Assembly (NCBI RefSeq): GCF_036373705.1
Contig: NC_089857.1
Span: 42,212,784 to 42,276,783 of the forward strand
Origin: Amia ocellicauda
Lineage: Eukaryota; Chordata; Actinopteri; Amiiformes; Amiidae
Length of the DNA stretch: 64,000 nucleotides
Reading direction: 5' to 3'
This document shows, in pieces, positions 29,395 through 44,456 of this stretch. A program made the translations under genes and the position numbers. The notes under the pieces are model-generated. The model was not told where the DNA came from, ran no database searches, and was given only the letters and a program-made list of their open reading frames with translations. Within the stretch, counting starts at the first letter, position 1. Each line of letters begins with the position of its first letter.

Positions 29395-30110
29395 CCTGTG
29401 CGAGGAAGTGTTTCTCACTCCAGCTATTGCGAAAGGTAAATATACCCCCCAGCTCTGCTGCCCACAGAAGAAGGCGCTGATTGTGTGGGGGCTTTTCACA
29501 CGTGGTTTCCCATTTCCCAAAAGCAGCTTATTTGACAGGTTTGTGCTCCAGCTCAGTCCTGAATGTCTATTTGTATGATCGTGTGGGTCAGTGCCCGCAA
29601 TGGCGCTGCAGTACAGACGGCGGGCTGCGTCCTGTTCAAAGGGCTGCAGTGTATCGTGTGCCAGTCGGGCATGGACGTGCTCTAGAGGGCAGAGAGGGGC
29701 TGGGGGTTCATAGGGCACAGGTAAGGCTCTTCTTGTTGGTACTTTGTTTTGTCTGATATCTTCTGGACCTCTGTGGCACATTTTCCTGTTTGATATTCTT
29801 TGGTCCCGTATATTGGGGTGTCTTTATATTCAGAAGCTGTACACACACGGATATTGATCTGTTTATTGCGGTAAATCTTAATTCACGTTCATCCCAAAGT
29901 TACTGTCCCTCGTATCTGAGAGTTGATAAGCTTTTCTTGGAAAATCTTTCCCTTCTGAAATGGACTTTACTGTTTTATTCATTTATTTTCCGGAATATTT
30001 TTAAATATATAAATATGAATGTGTATATAAAAATGAAGTCGCATGATACATTGAAAGACTCATGATTGAAATGTAAACTTTCTTTGCACACTTATATTGC
30101 TGTTATATTT

Positions 30111-30175
30111 TGCAAGTCACCCTGGATAAGGGCTTCTGCTAATAATAATACTACTAATAATAATAATAATAATGA
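30111..30175 (-). repeat. Fish SINE-type fragment with (TAA)n tail
   Basis: On the minus strand this reads (TTA)n followed by GCAGAAGCCCTTATCCAGGG and TGACTT, a widespread fish repeat motif. A second copy in the other orientation is at 36513-36600. The element name is not certain. Confidence 0.5.
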
Positions 30176-33100
30176 GCTGCATAATAATGAATAATGTCTG
30201 ATTTATTTTTCTTTTGTACTGGACCAATTATATCAGATGCACTAAAAGGACGTGTGTTTAATGACTGGAGGCCAGTCTTGGGCTGCAACTTATTTTCTGT
30301 AATTTCAGACACAAGGTGGCGTCCAAAGCCAACCCTCCTCCGAGGGGGCCAGGGGTCCGTCCCAGCGCTGGATTGCGCCGATTGCTTCCTGCGGTTGTTA
30401 TCAACGCATCCTGTATAAGCTCAGGCACAACAGCTAATATCAGAGACGATATCTGCACTTCACAGGCACACAGATACCACATCAAATGTTGTGCAGAGGC
30501 TTTGAAGCTGTATTGAAGAGGATACATGTTAATCCTAATATTAATCAGAAAGACAATCGATTCCTCGCATTTGCCTGATGTGTAAAGTTAGGCATTTGAA
30601 ATGAAAGTGGTTAGGGATCCTGTGATTCTGTTTGCTGCAACAATAACTGAGCCGTAGTGTGCAACATCATGGGGAAGTTTCCTTGTGTTGTTTGGTGTCA
30701 AGTTGTTTGACTCATAAACACTAAATAAAATATCCTGGAGTAACCACAGTGTCCTGACTCAGTCCTCTCATGTGTGCTGTTCTTTGATTGTACTATTCTG
30801 TAGTCGTACTGACAGGATGAAGCTGTTGAGAGAAACTGACCCTCTAAGTGGGTCAAATTAAAACTCCATGAAGACTAGGGAGAGGTGCATCTAATTTATT
30901 AACACCCTGGATATCTCTGTCAGTCGAGGGCTTTGCTGGAGACACTTGACAGGCCATCTGTCCACCGGTTTGTGCCAGGACGGTCCTATGTTTAGATCGA
31001 TGGGTCATCTTTTCTTAACTTCTTCTATATTTAATTAAGACATCTGTAAGTGTGTCCCAACCTTGAAATTCAGATAAAAAGCACATGTTGTTTTCTCCAA
31101 GAGGCAGGAGAATTACAATGAGCATTTATATAGAACTGGGTCACCTGAGTGCAGAGACATTTTTGGTGAGTAGAATTGACTAATTCTTCCCCTTGAAATG
31201 AATCATCCTAGTCAGTCCCCAGTCCTCCAACGGGGTACCCTGCCCTGTGCTTTTCAGCTGTGGATTTGTAAATGAACGCAAAAAGGCAGCAGGACGAGTT
31301 GTGAGTGTCCAGGCCGGCTCCCAGGGTTGACGGTTTAGGGGACGGTTAAAGGAACACATTCCGCGTTTCTCCCAGATCGCACCGAGCCGCTCCTGAGGGC
31401 TTATCTGCTGATCGGCAGGATGCAGACGGGACCGGCTACAAAGCGACCGCGTGGATGTGGGTCTCCTGAGATATTTCATTAACGTCTCTTTTTAACGGTT
31501 GCCTGGGCGGCCTCTCCCACCTGCACCTTTTTGTTTTATATCTGTATTTCTTTACAGTTAAACGATGACAAATGCTCACAATATAATATGAACTAAGGTC
31601 AGGTCCCTGTGCCACAGCTAGTAGCTTTTTTTCCTCTCCTTTCCGTTCTGCAACCTAGAACTGAGACTCGTGTCGGCCATGAAGCCATTCATTGGTGCAG
31701 TTAGTCATGGGGATATAAGTGAAAACTGAGCATCCAAATGCAGTCGGATGATTTTAGTTTCAGTTTTACTTGCCTTATGTTTAGATTTTTTCTTCATACT
31801 TTTCTATATTCAATCCAAACCAATAAGCAACGCTCCTCTCACATGAATACAGGTGTGCCTCTTCCACTGTAATATTGCACAGTTACTAACAAGGTGGTCT
31901 TCGAGTTACATACTGCGGTGGAATTAGGTTTATATTGTTTTTTTGTTAGGAAGATATAATCACCGGCTTCAGCTGAGGGCCTTCATATTCGTCCTTTAGG
32001 TAACGAGCCATGCTCTTTAGTTGTGATTTTCTGAAATTAAGTGTTTGTTTTGTTCAGGACTGTACCAAAAAGGTTTTTTTCCTCTGAACTTTTGCAATAT
32101 AATTTCTAATTATTAACATGTAGTCTGTGATTTTGTATATTTATCATAATGCAATCATGACTATGAAGAATTAATTTGATTGTGTCATGACGACTTTCCT
32201 CAAAACCAACCGCAGTGCGCCACACAGTGGTGATTTCTGCAGCGTTTCTTGTGCCAGTTTAACTGCGTTTCTGTGCTCTCCTGGTCGTTGATATGAGGAG
32301 GTTTTTAAAACACGTCCGTGCTTTAAAGAAATAATAATTTTCATAAAATGTGATAATTTCAGAAGCATACAAAAAAAATACATATGGTATTTTTAATCAC
32401 AAGAAAAACTTCAAATATGAGACACTAGACCACCAGAAAAAACATAGTGATCAAAACACAGATGACATCATCAAACTACCAGTTCCCTAATTTATACCAC
32501 ATGCCCCATGGAGGGAAAAGATATCGAATTGCTTTGAAATTTGCTTTTGATTTGTAGTTTAGTTAGTGAAGCTAAAACCTCTACATTATAGAATGTCTTG
32601 CACTGCAGAAAATAAAATGAAGTAAAAAATGCTATGTGGAAAAAAAGCACAGATCTCCTTTAGCTGTATGTTGGTGAAACAGTCGGGAGCAGCACTGGGT
32701 TGCTTCAGTTTAAACACAATAAACATTCCCTGCTCTCTTTTGTGCAACGCTATAATTTGTCAGTGTTTACAGAAGCATCGATCTTATCGTGTTGGTGCGT
32801 GAGGATATTTTTGCAGCAATATCATAAGCATAATTACAAGTGACCCAAAACTGTCCTCGCATCAATGTGCGTTTGATGTTGTGCGCTCGCTGCAAATGTT
32901 CCCCCTCAAACCCCCCGAGAGGGACCATTTGGCTGTGAGATCTGTAGGCAGATGTATCTGGTCACAGGGGAGGGCGAGGGCCAATTAAGAGCAGAATTAG
33001 CCTTCCTCCCGGCACAGCAGAGACGTGCGCTCACACCCATTCAAAGCCCTTCAGATTTCGTGAGCTCATAGTATCGCCACTGCGCTGGAGTGACCGAGCC

Positions 33101-35802
33101 GCCTTTAAAGTGAAAAGCAAAACCTCCTTCCTGTTTCTGCCAGGGAGAAGTGAAAGTGTCTCTGCGTCTCCTGCCAGGAAGTGGCGTCGGATCCACTCCG
33201 GGGGAGGCTGAAATTGGACTGTCACCGATGGACTGATTGAGCCTTTTCCTTGTCTAGCATTACGGCCATGATGTCTTTCTCCTCATCCCTGTAGCTGAAT
33301 AGATATCAGTTTGATTGTATCAGTGAATTGTGAATAATGGAATCAGCCGATGTAAAGACTCTCAATACTTTGCTGCAGACAGCCCTGACCCCGGCACCGT
33401 GTCTCGGATAAACAGCTTGTGCCCCCGAGGGCAGAGGGGCAGGCTGGGATGGCACGCAGCCGCTGCGTGTCTCCGATGCTGTGCTGTTGTTGTGCGTTGC
33501 GGACAAATATGAACCATCTGTGTGGCCCCGGGAGCAGTTTGAGCTTTTGTAAATAGGCTGTCTCTGTCTGAAACTTGGGCAGGCGGGCATTTTGTTAAGT
33601 GGTTGTTCATGAAGGCTGAACTCCTTTAAAATAGCGTTGAGAATCAATATTTATACCGGAGAGTTTAAAACAGGGGTGTGATTGTCCATGTGCTCGAGTT
33701 TGTGGTCGTGTTTCCAGTAGGGACGCCCCCACAGAATTAGTCAGGGGCCGGGGCCGGCGTTTGCAGAGCGCAGGGCCTGTGACGAGGATCAGTGGACTGG
33801 GTAGAGTGACCCAGCAGGACGTGAGTGAGCGTTTCGGCCATCGTCCTGTTAGTGGGGGTCAGAGTAAACCACACAGTCTACAGTGACTAAATGGCAAAAC
33901 AATCGCACAGCAATCGAGGACTTTGGGGCTGAACAAGAACTATAAGCTAGAATCTCAGTGGCTATAGATATGGAGACGGACTTATAGATATCGTATATAT
34001 AAACACATCCGACTTCTCTCTGTTAACGGTCTGTCTGTCTGCCATTTCACCCTTTGCTGCTTCAGCCTCCTCAGCCGAGGATCGGTCAAATGAATAAAAG
34101 CAACTGTCAGTTCGGGGATTTATGCTGACTAATTGCATTTATTATCAGAAGTTGTGTTAATAAAAAACACATGGCAGGGGCCACTTCCCGTGAGAATTGT
34201 GCGCTGCGTACTAATTTGCTCTACTGGCTTCGCTGGGCTGGACTGGGAGAATGGGGCAGATATTGAAAATAATGTGCGTTACGGAGGCCGGGGGCACTGG
34301 CTTAATGGGTTCAATTCATCAACTGGAACAGGCCTGTACAGGAGGGCCCGCTTCATCGTAACTGTATGACGGGCCCTAATGGAAACCACATGACTGCACT
34401 TGGTAAACAGATGCCCTGCTGGTGACATCACTCTGCACATATTTGTATACGTAGGGAGGACTTGGCTGCAATGTGAGGTTTAGCGGCACGTTGAGGATCT
34501 AAATATTGACTTATGTTGCTTCATATTTAGCAGTTTGTGTTATTTCCAATTAATACTAATCGGTTACGGTCTTAATTGGCCTTTATATAAGTCGACTTTC
34601 AAGTAGTTAATTGTTGTGCATCAATACAGGTCGAATTCATTACAGTTTCTTGCAGTAAAAAACGTAAAGGACAGGTTCCCTCACTCGTGTTTCGCACACA
34701 TGCATCTAAAGTAGAATATGATTGAAAAAAACAACAACAGAAAATGGTTTTATTGGTGGATTCCTTCAGAAAAGAAAAAAAACGTAAACATTTCAATAAC
34801 CGTTTGCCTGCAAAACAGTATCACAAGGCCAGGCTTTCACTGGCACCCTTCAATAAATAACAGTGAAAACAATGACCTTTTTCTCTCTCTAGAAAGAAAG
34901 AACTTGGACGGGAGTCAACGCTTTTAATGGTTCCCATACATCTGTGGATACTGCCGCCCCCTGAGCATTAATGTAATGATTTTTAATGCTCAGAAGGAAA
35001 TGGGAACAATTGACATATTAAAACAACGACCTCTGCCTTGTGATGTGTGCTGGGGTGCGGAGCTGCAGGGCTGGGGGGCCTCGCAGGACACCGCCGATCT
35101 GTGGCACTGTGCAGATACCGACTGGGCATTCGCAGCTCCGGATCTGATCACGGGTGTACATGAGCTTGTGGTAGCAAATCATTTTTAGGCAGAGTCTTTA
35201 AAGTAGGTATTTGTTAGCACTGTGCTGTAGGGCCATCTTTACCCTTTCAAATCTGCAATATAAATAAATGTTCTGGGGGTTTCCTTTCAGCCCTAATTAG
35301 ATCAGCAATTTTAAAGTACGACTCCCAGCACCAACAGCGCCTCTGCATGTGAAAATGTGTTGAAAATCTTTCAGATAGTGATATTAAAATAAAACCCTAT
35401 TCCCGGCACATGAGGTGAGGTCACGGGTCACAGGGGCTGGAGTGACCAGTGTTGTTTCAGGCCACGATCACCGTCGAAAACCACGGCCGTGTGTGTGTGT
35501 GTAACCTCCCCCCCTCTCTGTCTGACACCCTTTCCTCCCACAGACCCAGTCAATGGGCCCTCTGTCTCGGCTGCTCCGCGGTAATGAGGTCCAGTTGTAC
35601 AAAGTGTCGGCTGCGGTACCTGGCAGTGGTGGTGTGTTGCCGGCGTTTGCCCTGTCTGGTGTATCGTGTCGTACAACTTGCATCACAAATCACCAGCCAG
35701 TTCTTGTTTCCAGTTTCATTGAATGCCATAGTTTACTCTCATGTTTTTTTTTTACTCACAGTGTAATAGTGTCATTTTTGATAGAAGGAAGGGAATATAA
35801 CA

Positions 35803-35804
<2 letters not shown>

Positions 35805-35870
<66 letters not shown>
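35805..35870 (+). repeat. (AT)n microsatellite
   Basis: Thirty-three AT units in tandem. Confidence 0.95.
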
Positions 35871-35873
<3 letters not shown>

Positions 35874-36512
35874 ATCATTCTCTTATTTATTTGCAGCTTT
35901 TCAAGTTTCTGAAAAAGGAAACAGATCTAGACCTGCCTCAATTGATCTCTTTTCCTGGCAATTCAAATTGGCATGGACAGTGTAGCCATTGCTAATGATG
36001 TCATGTAACACATTTATAAATATGACATTGTACAACAAACAAACAAAAACGACAACAACCAAGGGATGCTTCAGAGCAGAAATCGCGTACAAACGTATCT
36101 GGATGCCTGGTTACAGTAGCTTTTATAGCTCATCACGATGCACATCAAGTTATTCCTCAGATGCGTGATACCTGAGATCACTACACATGTCATTTCATCA
36201 GTTAAGACTTGAACTGGTCGTTTGTCATTGACTGGTTTACTCTCATCATAAGATCGAGTCGTTGCCTTGGCTGAGGCCGGGCTGGTCCTTCAAGAGGTGC
36301 TGTGGGGGTAATATTTTTACATACGGCAAAACACATGAAACTCTTTGCTTAATATAAAACATATTCAACGAGGTCAATTAAATACATTCTGTCAATCCTT
36401 CTCCAGGAATGCATGGAAAATAAATATAATATGCACAGGTCAGAGGTGGGCAACAAGATTTGGGTAAAGAAAGAGGTAACGGATAAGAACAGCACTGTCT
36501 CTTCACATTGGT

Positions 36513-36600
36513 ATTGCTATTATTACTGTTATTATTATTTATTTCTTGGCAGACGCCCTCATGCAGGGAGACTTACAGGTTACATGAGTAACACAAAAGT
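36513..36600 (+). repeat. Fish SINE-type fragment
   Basis: A TTATT-rich stretch is followed by GGCAGACGCCCTCATGCAGG and GAGACTTACA, matching the motif at 30111-30141 on the opposite strand. The element family is not certain. Confidence 0.5.
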
Positions 36601-39600
36601 GCAGATACAGGACTGACCTCACGGGAACAGTCTCTCTCAGGAGTACTTTAGTGGTAGGGGGTAAAACTGAATAACCTCAGAGTAGGTACTGAAATCACTT
36701 GAACCACACTGAGCTGCTAATTTGTCAGATTAATACCACAAAAACATTCCACTTTTCCTGTGGTCTTAATTTGACTTCTCCAAGCTTAACTGAATTTAGT
36801 TACATTTCTTAACGCCACAGAATTTCATAAACTGTTTCTACTTCTACTAAAAAGTAAAAAAAAAACAGTGCCTGCTTGTGGCACTGATCTGCTGCAGCAG
36901 TCAGACTTTCTCTGGTTTCACCGGGAACGCCTCCAGAGAGTTTCACACTTGCCGTAACTTTCCATCAGAGTGCTGTTACCCACAATTCACTGCAGAAGTC
37001 ATTGTACAGAGATGACGTCAGCCATCTGTACAGTGCAAGAAACAACACAAAACAAAAGAGTCAGACCAACCCACTGTACGAACCATCTGTGGACCCCTGT
37101 CCCCGGGGATAATATATAGCTTAAACGCCCACATAGTTATCATATAAAACAGTGAAGAGCACTAACGTGTAACAGTTTAGTTCAGTGTGAAGAACAGCCT
37201 GTATTTGCTAACTTGCTCCCTGCTTCAGAAGTTATACAAACTACTACTTTTATTAGATGATATTATTATTATTTTATTAATCGTGTTTTTACGGCCCTTC
37301 CTGCTGTGAACGTGGCCGGAGCTGTGGAAGGCGGCCCCCCACACAAAGCCCCTTTCAGACCCCACGCCGCTCGACTGAAATTGCTCCTCAAACGCTGCAA
37401 TTAGGCTGACCTTTCCCGAGGTCAACATCTGTGTCTCTGCGTGTTGTCAGGACAGACTGCGATTATTGTTTTAATGTAATTCATGTATATCACATTCCAT
37501 AAATCACCGCTCACGACAGCAGTGCAACTCACTCGTCTTGTGGCCCGTATTGAATTACCAGCGCGGCGTGGGCATCAATCACGTCGGTAACCATCTGCGG
37601 GAGATAGACTACGACCGAAAGCAGACGGATCGATAATTCATTCATTTTCTTGGGTTTAAGTTATTCACAATAATCGTGGGGGCTGCCTGTCTTGGAGAAG
37701 GATGTTTTCATCACCTATTATTGCCTCAGCTTGGGAGTCAGACTGTTGTTGAACCCCAAAGAAATCCCTTGAGAGTTACCTATCAAACTCTCTATTATCC
37801 ACTTCATCCTCCATCCCTGTGTCGTGAGCATCAGGCCCAATTACACCTGTGCTCCCAATGCCTACACTTTCACTGACAGGAGCTGGAAAGCTGTGAATTG
37901 CTCAGGTGATTGAGTATTCTTTTACATTTTGTTCTACATGTCTATCTGTTATATACAATTTCATCATATGTTTGGCCAAGACTAGGACTGCCATAGTATT
38001 ATTGAGGAAATCCTGTGGGATTCTGGACCAGAACATCTTACAGCCAAATAAGGTACAGTGTATTCCTTAAATTTGAAAAAACAAAAAAACTTGTTTGCAT
38101 TGGTTGATTTCTGGAGTGGAGTAATATTAATTGAAAGATAGACTAGTTTTAGTTTTAGTTTCTCTAAATGAATAAAACAGGTTTAATGCAGGGCATAATT
38201 GCTGTGGTTGAATTGACCCATTTTCTAATTTTAGGTGCTGTGCCAGTTATTAGCAACAACCCCATATGTCGCTACAATATAAAAAGACATGTAGCCTGAT
38301 TTTCAAATCTCAGGAGAGAAAAAATATTCCTGGCACTAATGAGGGTGTCAGTTTATTTAAAAACTGTGCTTCTACCTGCGCATCGAGGTGATCATTTAAT
38401 GATCCCAGCTGCTGTAATGCAACATGTTTTTTCCAGCATGCAGTTATCAATATGTAAAGCATTTCCACATCCCCTTACACTACAGTTTATTTTATTGTGT
38501 AGTGTTGAATGAACAGAGTTAATAATCAGCCTAACATGCTGATTTATTTTGTGCGTTTCTAGAGCTACAATACTCTTGTTGTTCGTCCTGTGTATTTCCT
38601 TATCCGCTGGCTGGAATATTTAACGGTATAAACGCTGGGCTGGGTGTGAGGGCATCTTGCACTATCAGGTTGGCTTATAGACCTCAGTGTTGTGACCCGA
38701 AAGAGACCGCTATCCCAAAGCACAGACACTTCCCAGGCCGGAGAGAGTCCAGCACAGGTTGCTCTTTCACAGCTGCTGCTGCCTCTGCAGTGTCTTCACA
38801 AGATGTGTTGTGGTGGAACGGTGATTAAAAAAATGATCAGGTCTAAAGATTTTTCCGACTTAGTAAGACGTTGACGTCGAGAGAGCGGTGCAGGAGATGC
38901 TCTGGGGCTAGAAATCATACTATACATCGCCAAAATCAAAGGTGCCTGTGTCTTCGCCGTTGTCCTGTGGCCCTCTGTCTGGTGTTTCAGCAGTAAGGAT
39001 GACGGATCGCACACGGTGACACACGTGTTGTGTAGCCGCCACACCGTGACTGTATGCTTGGAGGGGCCGGTTGAGATCACAAGAGAGCTATATTGATATC
39101 CATTCATATACTTTCCCCTTCCCCCCCTCCACGAAGCGCAGTGCTGATTGCCATTGTGAAAAAGCTTTTACAAAATCCGGGAATATCCACCCTTGCTTTA
39201 AACCTTTTCTTCTTTACACAGAAAGAAAGACAGACATGAAAGAAAACTTTATTTCCATAATATTTTCATTTCAGCTACTTAAGCGCCACAGACGGGAACG
39301 CGGCCCGGGTCAGTGAGAGACCCCGCTCTGCAGGACATGAGTGCTCTCTCCAGAAATGGGGGCCGTGGAAATGCTGATGAAGAAATGCCTTCAATCTGTG
39401 GGCACGTGTGTTGCCTGTTTACACGGCGCGCAGGAGGCGTTCGTGGACCCAGCGCCCGTCGGGCAGGGAACGGTTAATTGAGCCGAGCTGCCAGTATGGA
39501 TGAATAGTTTCTAGGGAAACAAACCCAGGAAAGAAATCTTTTCTAATTGCTTGCACTGAGGCTGACTGAGTGGAAACTTTTTTAAAGAGACACTGCTGAA

Positions 39601-40972
39601 TTTCTCGTCTCAATTTTTAGCACCTTTGGTTTTAAACGGAATTCCCCCATTTCTAAATAAAACATCTACGTCTTGGCTTTTACATCAGAATTACAGAGTG
39701 CTCTAGTTCCTTTAAACAGTGTATTTTGTCAATAAAAAATAACAACATTATAAATCAGATGTGATGGCATCACAATACCTTGATTTCTTGGTTAGGCAAA
39801 CAGTTTCTCCTGCTTTAAATGTGCTGTTGTTAAATCTCATGTTAATGCTCCCCCCCCAGAGAAATGCACTGAAAAGCTGTGCTCCCCAAACTGCTTTTTT
39901 TTGCATCTGATCACTGCGGGAGATTTGACTATCACACGCTGTTGTCCAAATTGGGAGAGTGTGTTTCTCCATTCAGCCATCCAAACTTCAACAGAAAAGG
40001 TCTGAAGCTCAAATGTTAAAGAAATAGAGTCAATATCAAAACAAAACACAGACGTGAGCTGCCCCTGCTCTCTCTGTGCATGTTACAGAAACTGTGGAGG
40101 TTGTTTTTATTTTTAATGACTTCGTGATGCTGAGGCCCCTGAATAGGAGCAATCTTCCCCTGTAACGCAAAATGCCACTCAGCCGGGGTAACGGTAATCA
40201 CTGTAGATTAAAACTTGTGGTTTCAGCTAAAGGCTCTCTCTCTCTCCTCAGAGTTTAAGGCAGCCCTTTCTGTTGGGTTCCCTTCTTCCTTTGTCTTTGT
40301 TTGTCGGTTTGTCCGACTGCATTGTCTGTTGGAAATTGAGAAGATAAAGAATTGTGCGACACAACATTTCCCAGACATCTTTGTGTTGAAGGAGATCAGA
40401 AAACCTGGGACATGTGCGTCATATTGCACCGTCTCTGGAAGGGGCCCGATGTTTGGTTGGACTGTTTTGGATTTAACAGACGCACCATCACCCCACACTG
40501 CTCCCATTGTGTTAAACTAACACAAGTTCACACCTCGGGGATTAACGGGCCGAGGAAAAACGACAAGCAGAGTGCAGCGCCTCGTGAGCCAGTCCTGCAC
40601 ACAAACACACTTGAGTATAAGCCCTTAAATGCACTGAAAAAGAGGAGATTCCCCACAGCTTGGTTATGCAGATTAATCTTTGCACTGTGCTTTCAGATCT
40701 TGTATTTGCTTCTTGATTAAGCGGTTTAGGATTTAGAATAATCTCATTACATTTCACATCGTCCTGCAGGTTTGTTTAAAGTTGCAACTAAGTATATCTG
40801 ATCCCCTCCCCCTGACAATTATTATGCATTTTGAAATGAAGGATTATACGCAGCCCATAGATCGTGTGTAACTACATAAAAATAGCCACACTCCCTTTAT
40901 CCACGCGGTGAACTGAAAGAAAAGACTAGACAGACTGGGTGAGAAATGATAAGAGCTGCCATCAATTAAGCA

Positions 40973-40989
40973 CCCCCCCCCCCCCCCCC
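40973..40989 (+). repeat. Poly-C run of 17
   Basis: Seventeen consecutive C residues; a likely length-variable site. Confidence 0.9.
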
Positions 40990-43900
40990 GCTGCATTGAA
41001 ACATCATAGTTATTAGATTATTATTAAGATCATCAACGCTTGACATGTCTTCGTATTCATGCTGTCACAGGGTTCTGCAGAAACGGAAATGCTGACAAAA
41101 TCTCACAGACAATCTACGTGTTAATAAAAACACGATCACAGTTATTCTGAAAAATAATGGTTATGTGGTGTTAAACTGTCTTTTGTTTTCAGAGGCAGTA
41201 TCTGTCCAAAAAGATGACTGAGGTGGCATTCAGACACAGCTAAGTCACAAAGAAACGGCACCCAGATTTAGTACAAGGTTTACAGGCCATATTAATAATA
41301 CTACAGCTATCGATAAAGCTCTTTTGCATTTACCTCTGCAGAGAAGAACCACAGTCAAGCAACTCTGAGAAGACTATGGAGTTAAGTTTAAGTCATTTTT
41401 TAAAGAGGGTCTCAATTCATCTGTACAATGCAAATAAAACAAAACCACAACTTCATCTATAACCTTCCCCTTCCCCCATTTTCCTTTCCACCCCTAATTT
41501 ACAAAGGGTACAAAAATAACACAAGGCAAAATGCACCAAAAGAAAAACCTCTTAATGCAGTGAGAAATTAGACAAGTAAAGGGGCTGGTGGGGGAGGTTG
41601 GGGGGTGGTCGGTTGTGCAGTGTTGCGGTCCTGCTGGTTTTGGGTTTCCCCCACCGTAAGAGGAGACAGAAACTGTTTGAATGTGAAAACTCCCAGGCAA
41701 GGTAGCTCTTCCTGTTAGCCCTGAGCGCATTAGAGGGTCTGCGATGCTGGCTGGCTGCTCGGCTCTGTGCGAGACCCCCACTCCGAGGCAGCACATGTGG
41801 AAGAAATGAGTGAGGAAATGGCAAGGGGGAAGAGAGCCGTTAATGAACAACTGTGGGGACTCCTGTGCCTGTCGGCTCATTTTCAGCCCGGGAGAGACGG
41901 GCAGCAGGAGGACGGCAGCAGGATCTGGGACAGTGGAGCCCTGTGATTCAGTTCCACACACTCTCGAGCGCGTGCAGGGCTGTCGGTGAGTGTGTGTGTG
42001 TGTGCTTTTACAATATGGTCTGGCAGAACGGCTTTTGCAGCAGTTACTGGTAGCTTCTGAGATATGCAACCTTTTTTCCTTTCCCTACTACAACAACAAC
42101 AAGAGCAACAAAATCCACACATTTGCTTTTGCTGAAGAGATTTCCTCAGTATGGTAAGTTCTTTCATCCGGCGGAGCTGTTGCCGGTGGTGAGGGCATGC
42201 ATAGCAGAAACCAAGAGCTGAGTGGGAGCAGTGTTTTATTAGCAGAGACCTGCGTCTGTGTTTGGAAAGCCATTAATGTTATAAATGTGCAGTCTGCCTT
42301 GTGACTTGTTGAGTCCAGACCCACACAGCGCTCCCAAAGACCTGCTGTGGAGGCTTTCACTGAAGCAGGCAGTTGGCTGGCCAAGATAAGGAGTGTATTT
42401 TGTAGCCTTCTTTTACAGGTACTGTAAACTACTTTACACAGGGTTTACTGGAAGGTCACTGCGTCGTGGTCTGTCTGTTGGGAGGTACATGCTTGCATCA
42501 GAGGTAGCGGACTGAGACTATAGACACCTGAAATGTCGAAGGGAGATCTTAATAGTCTCAGGTTAGATATTGAGTGTCTGGAAAGATTTGCTTGATCATT
42601 TTCCATTGATGGGGGCAGATTAGGTCAGATCTGTTTGGTGAAAACATACATTACAGTACAAGATTTGTGCATGTGTGATTATTGTGGAGCATTATTCAAT
42701 TATCTTATTGTTTTGCTGCACCTGTGGTGGACATTCTGACAATATTCCAGTTTACTCTGGAAAGATCGTTTTACACAGATTGTCCTGAATCGTCATCATC
42801 ATAAGATAATGCAAGCATGAATATATTTACCTTGGCACATTCATTCATTCGTATCATATATTATTATGAAATAAAATCCCCCAGGTAGCCAGACCATGCT
42901 GAGTGCAGTATTCCCCCACTACAGAGGCTTGCATACTGCAAACAGCAAGAGAACAGTATAAAGAGACAGTCACCTGCTGACCAGAGTCTTCCACAAAGCT
43001 CTCCGCTTCGGCTGCCCGGAGAGGGCAATCTCACTCCCCCACTCTCTCATCACGGTGGGTTAGGGCCGGCAGAGTGCCTGTCACCTCAGAAAACAGCATC
43101 ACATGGTGTGTGTGAGACAGTTTAGAAAGCCTTTCGCAACGCCTTGTCCTTTGTATACACTTCGACCAGAAAATATATCATTTTGAAAAGAGATCAACTT
43201 CATTTCACCTCTGTACATCACAGTGCTCGGTGTCTCGATCAAGTGTAAGCAGTCGTATTGTATTCGAGTTCTTCAGATATCTGCGGTCATACGTTCGTGT
43301 TTGGCTTTTCTCTGGGTGTCTTTAAAGGCGGTTCGCCGCTCCAGCCTGTGTGACTCCTAGCAGAGGGGTGGTCCGTTTTACTGCAGCTGCAGCTGTTTTG
43401 CTTTGCCTGTTCACGGTCATGCCGCCCGCATGGCTGCCAAGACAATGCTTTTTCAGAGTGAATTAAACAGTCAGTGCTGCTATTTTTACGAGCCCCACTG
43501 CTGAACGAGGTAAAGGTGATTGGAGCTGAACAGAAACTGATGTGCCCCTTGGCTGTGCAGATGACATAATTTCCTTTTTCAATTTTTCGTTTTGCGTTCT
43601 GCACAGGGTCTGTAAATGTTTTGCTAATCAGTGTTTATAGCTGTTTTCCCCCCCCCTTTGAGCTGCGGATGTTACCTAAACAACAGTCAACTTTCTGCAA
43701 CTGTAGTAAACTATTCCACCACAGTCATCTCTGCTTCAAAAGCATCCCATGAACTCAGTGTTCAGCACTATAAGTTGCCGCTGAGGGCTCTGCCTTGTGC
43801 TGCAGGTCATAATTAAAGGCTTGTTTAATATCAAACATCCTCCCATACCTGGAGTACTACGGATATCTGTCTCTCAAGTGTGTCCTTATGATAAAGTGCT

Positions 43901-44456
43901 CAATATCCCGAGTGACCAAGGTATAAATAAGTTGGCCTGGGCTGACATACAGATGTTGAATCTGATCATGTCTGCTTTGAAATGAGTTTGTTAAGTAGAT
44001 ACATGATCTGTATTTTTCACGGAGGCCTGGCAGCATGGAGACATGGCATGACCACACACGACAGACATGTGAAGCATGATGGGATGCAGGTTTCCATGTA
44101 GTGAGCTCTGGTTGTGTATTGTATATTTTGGCGAATGTAGCAAGCCATCCGGGCACTTTACCACGCTGCATAGTCATATACTACGTCCAGTTTGCACACT
44201 GCATACTCCTGAAATGTTGGAATGTAGTACGTGTAGTATGGTAGTATGCAGTTTCAAATATAGCCTAAGACTTTCACATTTTAGTTTTACAGCTGGTAAC
44301 TTAAAATGTATTGATTCCTCAAAATATTGAATCCACAGAACATTCCAGAGTCTGGAGAGGAGTGTTAAAATCATCCAGCTAATCATGTAATTAGACTGAT
44401 TAAGGGGCCAAGAGCTGGGCTGGAACAAAGACCAGGAGACACCCCGGCCCCCCAGG

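Larger units (their letters stand above)
29392..44450. other. 15-kb gene-poor stretch
   Basis: Apart from the repeats listed separately, I find no exon with supporting splice sites and recognisable protein in this stretch. The longest open frames (for example minus 41494-42069) are unspliced, GC-skewed and resemble nothing known. Conserved regulatory elements cannot be judged without comparison to other fish. Confidence 0.4.

Noticed and set aside
35542-35640. Possible plus-strand exon after a ctcccacag acceptor
   Set aside because: No matching donor in a sensible frame and no recognisable protein.
41494-42069. 191-codon minus-strand frame as an exon
   Set aside because: No recognisable domain and no clear splice sites; overlapping open frames on both strands suggest composition only.
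44161-44265. Short inverted repeat (GCATACT near 44200, AGTATGCAG near 44243) as a MITE
   Set aside because: The arms are short and imperfect and no target duplication is visible; it looks like a dispersed fish repeat but I cannot define its ends.
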